DNA of 28,017 bases from Anaerolineae bacterium. GTDB taxonomy: Bacteria > Chloroflexota > Anaerolineae > B4-G1. Below, in pieces: positions 9,801 to 17,758 of this stretch; positions within the stretch are counted from its first letter, which is position 1, and each line of letters starts with the position of its first letter. The translations under genes were made by a program, and so were the position numbers. A model generated the notes under the pieces. That model had not been told where the DNA came from and did no database searches. It was given only the letters and a program-made list of their open reading frames with translations. The stretch covers positions 1-28,017 of the forward strand of contig JADHWW010000120.1 in assembly GCA_016783285.1 (NCBI GenBank), read 5' to 3'.

Positions 9801-11445
9801 ACGTCGTCCCCGTCACCACGTCGCCACCGGCAAAGAGGCCCGGCACGTCAGTCGCCAGCGTCACCGCATCCACCGCCGCCCACCGCCCGCGCACCGTCAC
9901 CTCGTCCGGCAACAGCGAAACGTCAGGCCGCTGCCCGATGGCAAAGACCACCGCGTCGGCCTCAATGACGTGCTCGGTGCCCGGCCTCTCGTCAAAGTCA
10001 GGCCGCCCCTCGACAAAGCCCCGAAAGTCCACCTCGACGCAGCGCACACCGGTCACGTGCCCGTCGGCGCAGGTGACTTCCTTGAACGTGCGGGAGGAAA
10101 AGACCTCAATGCCCTCCTCCTGCGCATCCTGTATCTCCCACTCGTGAGCCGGCATCGTCTCGCGGCTCTCCAGGCAGGACATTCCAACCCACGAAGCGCC
10201 CAACCGCACCGCCGTCATCGCCGCGTCTATCGCGACGTTACCGCCGCCAAGCACGAGAACGCGCTTCCCCTCCAGACTTCGGAAGTCTCGGAAGACTTCC
10301 GAAGTCTCCTGCAACGCCGCCTGGCGCAGGAAATCGGTTGCCATCGTCACCTGGGGCAGATCCGCGCCGGGGATGGGGAGACGGACGCCCTGGTGCGCCC
10401 CCACCGCGACGAAGACGGCGTCGTAGCCGTCGCCCAGGAGCGCCGTCGCGTCATCCACGCGGTGGTTCAGTCTCAGTTCGACCCCCAACGCCAGGATGTC
10501 GTCAATCTCCTTCTGCACCAGGTCGTAGGGCATGCGGTAAGAAGGAATGCCCACTCGCATCATCCCACCTGCCACCGGCAGTGCCTCGAACACGGTCACG
10601 CCGTGGCCCAGTTTGACCAGGTCTTGCGCACACGTCATCCCCGCCGGCCCCGACCCAATCACCGCCACCCGCTTCCCCGTCGGCTCGACCTCCGGCAAGG
10701 GGATGTTGATTTCGTCGGGATGAGCCAGCGCCCAGTCGGTAACGAAACGCTTCAGACGCATAATGTTGACCGGCTCGTCCACCTGTCCCCGTGAGCAGGC
10801 ATCCTCGCACTTGTGGTTGCACACCCGCCCGCAGATGGACGGGAAGGGATTCTCCTCGCGGATGGTGCGGTAGGCGTCGGCGTACCGCCCCGCGTGTATC
10901 AGCGCCACGTATCCCTGCGCCCGCTGGTGGATGGGACAGGCATCGCGGCAGGGGGAACGCCCCCGCTTCTCGATGACGTAGGCGTTGGGGATCGCCTGCG
11001 GGTAGAGTTTGTAGGCCGCCCGTCGCTCAGACATGCCAATGTTGAACTGGTCGGGCCGGATGATCGGACAGACCGCCGCGCAGTCGTTACAACCCGTGCA
11101 CTCATCCACGACGATATAGCGCGGCTTCTGACGTACGCGCACCGTAAAGTTGCCCGGCTCGCCTGCGACGCTCTCCAATTCGGCGTAGGTCAGCACCTCC
11201 ACGTTGAGGTGCCGGCCACACTCGACCAACTTGGGGCTGAGGATGCACATCGCGCAGTCGTTGGTGGGGAAAGTCTTGTCCAACTGCGCCATTATCCCAC
11301 CGATGGCCGGCTTCTTGTCCAGCAGGTAGACTTTGAAGCCGGCCTCCGCCAGGTCGAGCGATGCCTGCATACCCCCAATGCCGGCCCCGACGACCAATAC
11401 CGCGCCGACCTTGTCTTTGCCGTTCTCAGAGAATTCCACCGCCAT
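6796..11445 (-). CDS. Giant HdrA - NfnB/GltD - HdrA flavoprotein, copy B
   Basis: A 1549-residue paralog of the next gene downstream with the same module order: HdrA FAD half, GltD/NfnB-like insert, rest of HdrA, a second HdrA, and two ferredoxin motifs at the end (CSACGLCVEVC, CQGCGACVVAC). Most of the two proteins look near-identical by eye. The exception is the NAD(P)-binding part of the insert: GGGNVA (about 400-405) is followed by CLESRE (about 424-429), not the VYRRSR of copy A. By analogy with related enzymes an acidic residue here favours NADH and the arginine pair favours NADPH. ATG 11445 is preferred (GAGAGA just upstream); TTG 11457 is an alternative. It starts 15 nt after the acetyltransferase stop, so probably cotranscribed. 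Repeat-derived insertions occur at 7339-7385, 7628-7740 and 8004-8089. Confidence 0.9.
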   Translation of the reverse strand: MAVEFSENGKDKVGAVLVVGAGIGGMQASLDLAEAGFKVYLLDKKPAIGGIMAQLDKTFPTNDCAMCILSPKLVECGRHLNVEVLTYAELESVAGEPGNFTVRVRQKPRYIVVDECTGCNDCAAVCPIIRPDQFNIGMSERRAAYKLYPQAIPNAYVIEKRGRSPCRDACPIHQRAQGYVALIHAGRYADAYRTIREENPFPSICGRVCNHKCEDACSRGQVDEPVNIMRLKRFVTDWALAHPDEINIPLPEVEPTGKRVAVIGSGPAGMTCAQDLVKLGHGVTVFEALPVAGGMMRVGIPSYRMPYDLVQKEIDDILALGVELRLNHRVDDATALLGDGYDAVFVAVGAHQGVRLPIPGADLPQVTMATDFLRQAALQETSEVFRDFRSLEGKRVLVLGGGNVAIDAAMTAVRLGASWVGMSCLESRETMPAHEWEIQDAQEEGIEVFSSRTFKEVTCADGHVTGVRCVEVDFRGFVEGRPDFDERPGTEHVIEADAVVFAIGQRPDVSLLPDEVTVRGRWAAVDAVTLATDVPGLFAGGDVVTGTTFVVDAIAAGYKAALSIDAYVRGDRLRKSSETSEVYVAELTEEEAQAQVASGAVSDAPRHEVAKLPAAERVRDFREVYAAFTEEEARAEAARCLSCGICSECLQCVYACQKHCIDHDMREEILELNVGAVVLTPGVETMPGDVRPEFGYGRLPNVITSIEFERILSSSGPWGGVVQRPSDGKHPRKVAFIQCVGSRDISCNRGYCSSVCCMYATKEAIIAREHDSNVESTIFYMDVRSFGKGFERYIERAEEEYGVRYVRSQVAAVTGVPGTGNLRLKYATPDGKNVEGEFDLVVLSVGLQPPEGTRELAERLGVELNEYGFAEMPPFRPAQTTQPGIFVAGAFSEPKDIPETVIEASCAAAQASALLAEGRGSLVQEVVYPPERDVSDDDVRVGVFVCHCGINIGAVVDVPKVVEYATNLPDVAYAEQNLYTCSQDTQERIRERIEEHDLNRVVVASCTPRTHEPLFQETLRGAGLNPHLFEMANIREQASWVHRDNHGKATDKAKELVAMAVAKARGLRAIPRRTFEIDHRALVIGGGLAGMTAALSIAEQGFGVTLVERETELGGNLRHILVGWETGKLGNWEIGKLVDGTGADQSTDPQALLRRTIEAVSAHPRVSVLTGAEIVDVGGYLGQYRTTVRLAGGQQEEVQHGVIVVATGAREIEPQEYLYGQDPRVITQRELEEYLVHWETGKPVNWETGKLGNWEAEPQSTNLPIYQSTNLQSVVMIQCVGSRDEEHPYCSRICCTEAIKNALAIKERSPETEVYILYRDIRTFGFKERYYREARRKGVIFLQYDKEQKPEVKTISPSPHLPIPPSLHLQVDVTVQPEGEVFTLDADLVVLSAGIEPNVDNEHLAQLLKTPLNEDGFFLEAHVKLRPLDFAADGVYLCGMAHSPRFLEETIAQAQGAAVRAVTLLSKKELEATPIVASVNPKRCSACGLCVEVCPYDARVLEPGWPYAEVIEVLCQGCGACVVACPNKASQQKGFEALQVYGMLDAAVQ
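7339..7385. repeat. 8-bp repeat GGGGAGAT in copy B
   Basis: About five GGGGAGAT-type units on the plus strand encode HLPIPPSLHL-like residues on the minus strand, in the second HdrA module. Copy A has only about two units at the same place (2644-2666), so the array differs in length between paralogs. Confidence 0.85.
7628..7740. repeat. Two-armed 8-bp repeat element in copy B (site 1)
   Basis: TTGGTAGA-type octamers, spacer GGGCTCGGCTT, then TTTCCCAA/TTTACCAG-type octamers. It is the same site and orientation as 2911-3000 in copy A, but with more right-arm units. Confidence 0.9.
8004..8089. repeat. Two-armed 8-bp repeat element in copy B (site 2)
   Basis: A short TTGGTAGA arm, a GC-rich spacer (CAGCGCCTGTTCCAT), then about six TTTCCCAA-type units. 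It encodes WETGKLGNWEIGKLVD-like residues. The homologous loop in copy A holds 7-bp repeats (3269-3308). Confidence 0.9.
9699..9732. repeat. 34-bp nested palindrome, copy 3 (in copy B)
   Basis: AGACTTCGGAAGTCT - CGGA - AGACTTCCGAAGTCT, encoding RLRKSSETSEVY at the end of the GltD-like insert. Same position as copy 1 in the paralog. Confidence 0.95.
10274..10307. repeat. 34-bp nested palindrome, copy 4 (in copy B)
   Basis: Identical to copy 2 (5544-5577), encoding ETSEVFRDFRSL just before GKRVLVLGGG. Same position as copy 2 in the paralog. Confidence 0.95.
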
Positions 11446-11460
11446 ACCGTCTCTCAAGCC

Positions 11461-12033
11461 TTAGAACTCTCCCGAATGATCAACCATCCGTAGTACGAGA
11501 ATCGCCATATCGAGCGTCTCCCCCACACTCGTTATGAAGTAGTCGCGCAGTGTGACCTCGTGCCGGTAGCCCAGGTCCTCAAACGCCTTAATGACCTGCG
11601 GTTGGGTGGTCACAATCTCGGCGTACAATTGCTGCAACCCCACCCGCCGGGCGACGTCAATCAGGCAACGCAACATCAGCGTGCCGATGCCCTGGCGACG
11701 GTAAGCGCGGTCGAGGAAGATGCGCACCCAGGCCATGTGACGGTGATACCGCTCACCGAAGTGCAGCGTGGCATCCCCCACGATCTTGTCGTCTACGACG
11801 GCCACCAGCGGGAAGACGCGCCTCAGATCCAGATTATCCACCCAACTCTCGACCACAGCCTTATCGCCGGCGTCGCCGCGAAAGTATTCCAGGTCCTCCT
11901 CCGTTGCCCGGGCGAAGAGGCTAACCAGTCCCTCTTTGTCATCTTTCGACAGCGGGCGCAGCAGCAAGCGGGCGCCGTTGGGCAAAGTCTTCACGTGGCG
12001 ATAACGCGCCAGTCGTTCCCAGACATCTGTCAT
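11461..12033 (-). CDS. GNAT-family N-acetyltransferase
   Basis: A 190-residue GNAT enzyme that would transfer an acetyl group from acetyl-CoA to an unknown amine. The acetyl-CoA loop is visible as RIFLDRAYRRQGIGTLML, matching the R/Q-x-x-G-x-G/A motif A, preceded by a strand pair around VVDDKIVGDATLHF. ATG 12033 is chosen because GGAGGT sits 7 nt upstream; the frame stays open further 5' only because it reads through 7-bp repeats. It ends 15 nt before the giant flavoprotein gene and so probably heads that transcript. Similar GNAT domains are often linked to protein acetylation in acyl-CoA metabolism, but no target can be read from this sequence. Confidence 0.88.
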   Translation of the reverse strand: MTDVWERLARYRHVKTLPNGARLLLRPLSKDDKEGLVSLFARATEEDLEYFRGDAGDKAVVESWVDNLDLRRVFPLVAVVDDKIVGDATLHFGERYHRHMAWVRIFLDRAYRRQGIGTLMLRCLIDVARRVGLQQLYAEIVTTQPQVIKAFEDLGYRHEVTLRDYFITSVGETLDMAILVLRMVDHSGEF

Positions 12034-12050
12034 ATCCGCACCTCCACAAA

Positions 12051-12172
12051 TCAATGAACGATGAACAATGACCAATGACCAATGACCAATGACCAATGAC
12101 CAATTATAGCCGCCAGGATTTTGGTCATTGTTAATTGGTCATTGGTTATTTCCTATTGGTCATTGGTCATTT
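12051..12172. repeat. Inverted 7-bp arrays forming a long hairpin
   Basis: Five to six AATGACC-type units, a 20-odd-nt spacer (CAATTATAGCCGCCAGGATT), then GGTCATT-type units. The two arms are complementary, so the 133-nt gap between the HdrD-like and acetyltransferase genes can fold into a long imperfect hairpin. The stop codon of the HdrD-like gene (TGA at 12169-12167) comes from a repeat unit. Confidence 0.85.
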
Positions 12173-13423
12173 CCTAATAGCTTTCCACACCAACTCCGTC
12201 ACGTCCATCACGCGCACGCGGGCGCGACGGGCTTCTTTGTGCTTGCGTACCGCCGCCGTCAACGTGCGCTCGCACTGCTGGCAGGCGGAGGTGATGACCT
12301 GGGCGTCAATCTCGCAGGCCCGGTCAATCCGCCGCAGCGACACCTCGGAGACGACGTCCGGATCGAAACTCTCCAGGTTGCCCCCACCGCCGCAGCACTC
12401 GGAGATCTGCCCTGAACTGCTCATTTCCACAAAGGTGAGTCCGGGGATGCTCTGCAACACCCGGCGCGGCGCCTCGAAGACGTGGCTCTTGCGTCCCAGG
12501 TCACACGGGTCGTGATAGGTCACCCGCAGAGCCATTTCCCCCAACTCGATGTCTCCCTGCGCGATCAATTCATCCAGCAATTCCGTGGCGTGCAGTATCT
12601 CCAGGCCGATCTCCTCCCCCAGGACTTTTGGATATACAAACTTCCACATGTGATAGCAAGAGGGGCAGGCAAAGACGACGCGGGAAGCACCGAGTTGCTT
12701 GACCTGGGCGACGTTGTGCCGGATCAGCGTCTTGGCCTGTTCCAGTCGCCCCATTGACAGCAGAGGGTAGCCGCAGCACCACTCCTGCCCTCCCAACGTG
12801 GTAAAGTCAACGCCGCTCGTATCCAAGATCGAGGCCAGCGCCTGGGGCACGCGATAACTGCGGGGGAAGAAGGACGCGACACAGCCAACGAAGTAAACGG
12901 TCTCGGCTCCCTGTTTGCCCTCCAGGCCAGGCGGGATGCGCTCCAGGTTCTGGCTCCAGATCAGCCGGTCGGCATTGTCGTCGCCGCTGATGTTGTGCGC
13001 GGTCGTGATGGTCTGACTCAGGCTGTTGAGGCGTCCGATGCCCGTGCATAGCCGGTCGTCAATCACCGTCTCTGGTCGCTGCACCAGGTAGTCGGCCAGG
13101 AGTTCTCGCAGTTCCTGGCAATCCTCCACCCGGTAGCCTGTCTCCTCCGCTATCTCCTTGAGTGCGATCATCACCTCGCCGATGTCAATCTCGTTGGGGC
13201 AAAACGCGCCGCACATCTCGCACTCCAGACAGAGCCAGATGTCCCGGCTGGCCAGGAGCCGTTCCCGCTGCCCGAACTGGATCAGGCGCAGGATGCGATC
13301 CGGCCCGTATTCCATCGCAAAAGCGGCCGGACAGCCAGCGGTACACTTGTGACAATGGTAACATAATTGTATGGTTTGCCCACTGAGGTCGTTTACCTGA
13401 TCTGTAAATGATATTTCGGTCAT
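12167..13423 (-). CDS. HdrD-like protein (HdrC-HdrB fusion)
   Basis: A 418-residue iron-sulfur protein. Two ferredoxin motifs, C21/24/27/31 and C65/68/71/75, match HdrC. Two CCG domains follow as in HdrB/HdrD: GC then EWCCGY and ACPSC; DPC then ECCGGGG and SACQQC. Such CCG cysteines hold the non-cubane [4Fe-4S] clusters of heterodisulfide reductases. Here it is likely a partner of the adjacent HdrA-type flavoproteins, taking electrons to an unidentified acceptor; true CoM-S-S-CoB reduction is not expected in a bacterium. No membrane segment is seen, unlike systems with an HdrE partner. Start ATG 13423 has GAGGA about 9 nt upstream. It is divergent from the DUF4258 gene. Confidence 0.88.
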   Translation of the reverse strand: MTEISFTDQVNDLSGQTIQLCYHCHKCTAGCPAAFAMEYGPDRILRLIQFGQRERLLASRDIWLCLECEMCGAFCPNEIDIGEVMIALKEIAEETGYRVEDCQELRELLADYLVQRPETVIDDRLCTGIGRLNSLSQTITTAHNISGDDNADRLIWSQNLERIPPGLEGKQGAETVYFVGCVASFFPRSYRVPQALASILDTSGVDFTTLGGQEWCCGYPLLSMGRLEQAKTLIRHNVAQVKQLGASRVVFACPSCYHMWKFVYPKVLGEEIGLEILHATELLDELIAQGDIELGEMALRVTYHDPCDLGRKSHVFEAPRRVLQSIPGLTFVEMSSSGQISECCGGGGNLESFDPDVVSEVSLRRIDRACEIDAQVITSACQQCERTLTAAVRKHKEARRARVRVMDVTELVWKAIRK

Positions 13424-13452
13424 TTGTCAAATCCTCGCTTCGCTATTATAAT
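13424..13452 (+). promoter_or_regulatory. Sigma-70-type promoter for the DUF4258/YgiT pair
   Basis: TTGTCA (13424-13429), a 17-nt spacer and TATAAT (13447-13452) on the plus strand. The -35 box begins right at the start codon of the divergent HdrD-like gene. The palindromic ATTATAAT also gives a TATAAT on the minus strand (13450-13445), so the divergent gene may use the same AT-rich core, though no good -35 was found for it. Confidence 0.65.
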
Positions 13453-13483
13453 CATTCCACATTCGTTATTGGAGGGTGGTCGG

Positions 13484-13783
13484 ATGGACATTGAGTTCAT
13501 CAGAGAAAAGATCCGACGCAAGGAATACGTCATTGACCCTGACCACCTGTTGGTCTTGCGCAAACGCGGTATCAGTATCCGCAACATTGAGTATGCTATC
13601 CTGACTGGCGAGATCATTGAGACTTACCCAAGTGACCTCATTCTTGGCTTCATCGGCAACAACACTCCACTCCACGTGGCCTGTAGTTATTGGGCCGAAG
13701 AGAGAATGATCTACATTCACACAGCCTACATCCCCGACGCTCGGTGGAAATCCGACTTCCGAACCAGGAGGCGTAAGCGATGA
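13484..13783 (+). CDS. DUF4258 protein, probable toxin of a toxin-antitoxin pair
   Basis: A 99-residue basic protein with the DUF4258 pattern: an N-terminal helix with DIEFIREKIRRKEYV, a central RGISIRNIEYAILTGEIIE, then GNNTPLHVACSYW and a strand-rich end. DUF4258 is related to RelE/MqsR-like folds and is commonly encoded next to YgiT-type zinc-finger proteins. ATG 13484 is chosen for the GGAGG 9-10 nt upstream and the promoter at 13424-13452; an in-frame start at 13424 would overlap the -35 box. It overlaps the next gene by ATGA, the usual arrangement of toxin-antitoxin pairs. This is the only plus-strand operon in the window, suggesting independent acquisition. Confidence 0.8.
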   Translation: MDIEFIREKIRRKEYVIDPDHLLVLRKRGISIRNIEYAILTGEIIETYPSDLILGFIGNNTPLHVACSYWAEERMIYIHTAYIPDARWKSDFRTRRRKR

Positions 13784-14064
13784 ACAGCCAATGTCCTGAG
13801 TGTGGCGGACTAATGAATCGGGAACGAATCACGCTTACCTACAAGCGTGATGGCGTTGCTCTCCAGATCAAAGATGTTCCCGCCTGGGTATGCGCCGGCT
13901 GCGGCAAGCGCCTCCTCACTGGCAAAGTCGCCACCCAGGTTGATGACATACTAAATCGTTTGGAAAAGAACCTGGTCTTTGAGTACCTCAAGGAAGATGT
14001 GGCTCGCTTCCAGCGCGCCGTCTCCCAGGTACGATCCGCCAACCTCGAACTTGTCTACGCCTGA
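13780..14064 (+). CDS. YgiT/MqsA-type zinc-finger protein, probable antitoxin
   Basis: A 94-residue protein with two CxxC pairs, CPECGG at the N-terminus and CAGCGK at about 38-43, as in the zinc-binding domain of MqsA (YgiT). The C-terminal part is helical (ILNRLEKNLVFEYLKEDV) and lacks the full HTH seen in long MqsA proteins, so it is the short form often paired with DUF4258. Its start overlaps the DUF4258 stop by four bases, implying translational coupling. Likely neutralises the preceding toxin; the DNA-binding role is unproven. Confidence 0.8.
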   Translation: MNSQCPECGGLMNRERITLTYKRDGVALQIKDVPAWVCAGCGKRLLTGKVATQVDDILNRLEKNLVFEYLKEDVARFQRAVSQVRSANLELVYA

Positions 14065-14083
14065 CTTTCCACCAGCCAACTTG

Positions 14084-14129
14084 CCAACCACCACGTATGC
14101 CATCGCCAAAATCTGCTCCGGCGTCCAAT
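14084..14129 (-). pseudogene. Displaced duplicate of the hdrA 3' end
   Basis: 46 nt nearly identical to the last codons of the hdrA gene (14310-14356). Read on the minus strand it gives DWTPEQILAMAYVVVG, against NWTPEQILAMADVVSW in the gene. Between the two copies lie the multi-hairpin element and an 8-bp array. Confidence 0.75.
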
Positions 14130-14173
14130 CGCGCTTGACGGATGCGGTAAAATCGAATAGAATATTGATGCAA

Positions 14174-14251
14174 AAACCTGCCCAGGTTTCTGCACACCGA
14201 ACAGTCGCCAGTGGCGTGCGTGCCTGCTTTGCAGGCTAGGTGTGCAGTTTT
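14174..14251 (-). other. Multi-hairpin element, copy X (possible terminator or structured RNA)
   Basis: On the plus strand: hairpin I AAACCTG-CC-CAGGTTT (14174-14189), outer stem CTGCACACC (14190-14198) with GGTGTGCAG (14239-14247), inner hairpins CGCC-AGT-GGCG (14206-14216) and GCCTGC-TTT-GCAGGC (14222-14236), then TTTT. The plus reading could terminate the DUF4258/YgiT operon. The minus reading ends in hairpin I plus five T, about 55 nt after the hdrA stop. Its layout matches copy Y at 1930-2009. Confidence 0.65.
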
Positions 14252-14259
14252 CTTTTCAC

Positions 14260-14306
14260 TACCAATCTACCAATTTCCCAATTTCCCAATCTACCAATTT
14301 CCCAAC

Positions 14307-14309
<3 letters not shown>
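14260..14309. repeat. 8-bp repeat array at the hdrA 3' end
   Basis: Alternating CTACCAAT and TTCCCAAT octamers. The hdrA stop codon (TAG at 14309-14307) lies in the last unit. Confidence 0.9.
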
Positions 14310-16459
<2,150 letters not shown>

Positions 16460-16497
16460 ACGTTGTTCATTGGCTCATTGTTTCATTGTTCATTGAG
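16460..16497. repeat. 7-bp repeats at the Fic gene 3' end
   Basis: GTTCATT/GCTCATT/TTTCATT units. They encode the last residues (LNEQ) and the TGA stop (16485-16483) of the Fic gene. Confidence 0.8.
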
Positions 16498-17334
16498 TTG
16501 ACAGTCCATCCGCTCGCGCACTTCGTCGGCCACGCGGCGGAAGGTGACAGCCATACTATGGACAAAGTAAGCCAACCAGTTGGTGAGATCGGTCTCGGCG
16601 CGGCCCTCGTAGTAATTGTGATGCGGATGCGTCTGCAATGCGGCGTAATAAGCGGGCAGGGCCTGGACGTAGACCTCCTCCAGGCTGTAGAAACGGCCCA
16701 GGTCGTAGCCACGCCGGTATAGGATGAGCGTTGCCAGTGCGCGGGCGGTGCGCCCGTTGCCGTCGTAGAATGGATGAATGGTGACGAATTGGTAATGCGC
16801 CAGCCCGGCAATCACCGGCACGGGCAACTCCCCGCGCTCGGCCTGCGCGACCCAGGCGACCATGTCGCGCATCAGGCCGGGCACATCTGTCGCCTCCGGC
16901 GGCAGGTAGACGATCGCGCCGGTGACGGAATCGCGGATGACGTTCTGACCGTCGCGGTAGGCAGTGGGTCGAACGCGCGGGCCACTGAAAATGAGTGCGT
17001 GCAACCGGCAGATCAACGTTTCAGTGATGGGCGTCTGCTGCTCGGCCCACTCCTCCACGCGCTGGAGCGCGCGGTAATAGTTCTGTACCTCACGGACGTC
17101 GCGCTCGCGGCCGGGAAAATCTCGTTCTTCCAACACCGCTTGCCCGGCCTCGACTAACGTCAGCCGGTTGCCCTCGATGCGGGTGGAATAGTGTGTGGAG
17201 CGGACACGCGCCTGTTGGCGCAGCCGCTCAATCACCTGCGGCGGCAACACCGTCAGGCGCACCGTCTGGCGGGCGGCCTCAATCTCCATTAAATCCCGCA
17301 CGATGGCGGAGGTGAATGTGAAATGAGTGTTCAC
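16483..17334 (-). CDS. Fic-family AMP-transferase, class II (self-inhibited)
   Basis: A 283-residue Fic protein that would transfer AMP (or another nucleotide moiety) from ATP onto protein hydroxyl groups. The active-site motif is intact, HPFYDGNGRTAR at 187-198, with catalytic H187. An N-terminal inhibitory helix STRIEGN (50-56) fits the (S/T)xxxE(G/N) rule, so it is class II and self-inhibited by E54. The start shown is GTG 17334, without a clear ribosome site; ATG 17289 would remove the first 15 residues. The last codons come from a 7-bp repeat. It lies 54 nt after the unknown 105-residue protein and upstream of DUF433. Could act as a stress regulator; the target is unknown. Confidence 0.9.
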   Translation of the reverse strand: MNTHFTFTSAIVRDLMEIEAARQTVRLTVLPPQVIERLRQQARVRSTHYSTRIEGNRLTLVEAGQAVLEERDFPGRERDVREVQNYYRALQRVEEWAEQQTPITETLICRLHALIFSGPRVRPTAYRDGQNVIRDSVTGAIVYLPPEATDVPGLMRDMVAWVAQAERGELPVPVIAGLAHYQFVTIHPFYDGNGRTARALATLILYRRGYDLGRFYSLEEVYVQALPAYYAALQTHPHHNYYEGRAETDLTNWLAYFVHSMAVTFRRVADEVRERMDCQLNEQ

Positions 17335-17353
17335 GGAATATTATCCAGTCCTA

Positions 17354-17366
17354 AAGTCTCGGAAGA
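17354..17366. repeat. Possible decayed fragment of the 34-bp palindrome
   Basis: AAGTCTCGGAAGA matches 13 nt across the loop of the palindrome. It lies in the short gap upstream of the Fic gene. Short enough to be coincidence. Confidence 0.3.
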
Positions 17367-17388
17367 TTGTTGAAGCAGCGATGACGAT

Positions 17389-17706
17389 CTACGAACTCAG
17401 AGCAGGCTGCAGAACGCGGGTCATTTCCTCAAGTACATCCAGTGTTTTCTGAATCATAGATGGTAGTTTTATGACCTCAGTGTCCCGTAACTCGTCTCTG
17501 AGGATGTGGATAGAGTGTTGGATGCGGGCGAATTCGTAAGCCTGAATCTCTCGTTCAAGTTGCCCTATCATACCACGAACTCCGGCCAACTCCATTTCTT
17601 TGATGCGCCTGCTCTTTTGAGGATGGGTGACAATCTGTTCAGCACGGGTTTGCAGACCGAGAAGGCGGCGTTGACAGATTCCAAGCTCATCGGTATTGTG
17701 TATCAT
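17389..17706 (-). CDS. Small helical protein of unknown function
   Basis: A 105-residue protein, not recognised. It is rich in charged helices (KEMELAGVRGMIGQLEREIQ; RIQHSIHILRDELRD), has one N-terminal cysteine only, and no metal motif, signal or membrane segment; a coiled-coil is likely in the middle. ATG 17706 is used; TTG 17709 is equally possible and better spaced from GAGGAG upstream. It sits between hdrA and Fic on the same strand. It could be an antitoxin- or XRE-like regulator of the Fic gene, but no HTH can be defended. Confidence 0.6.
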   Translation of the reverse strand: MIHNTDELGICQRRLLGLQTRAEQIVTHPQKSRRIKEMELAGVRGMIGQLEREIQAYEFARIQHSIHILRDELRDTEVIKLPSMIQKTLDVLEEMTRVLQPALSS

Positions 17707-17758
17707 CAAAGACCATTCTCCTCAAATGCAGGAATAGGCATTGATGTCCCGCTTTCCT

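Noticed and set aside
2054..11445. The two giant ORFs as assembly duplication
   Set aside because: They differ clearly in the NAD(P) segment, N-terminus, repeat content and many scattered bases, so they are true paralogs.
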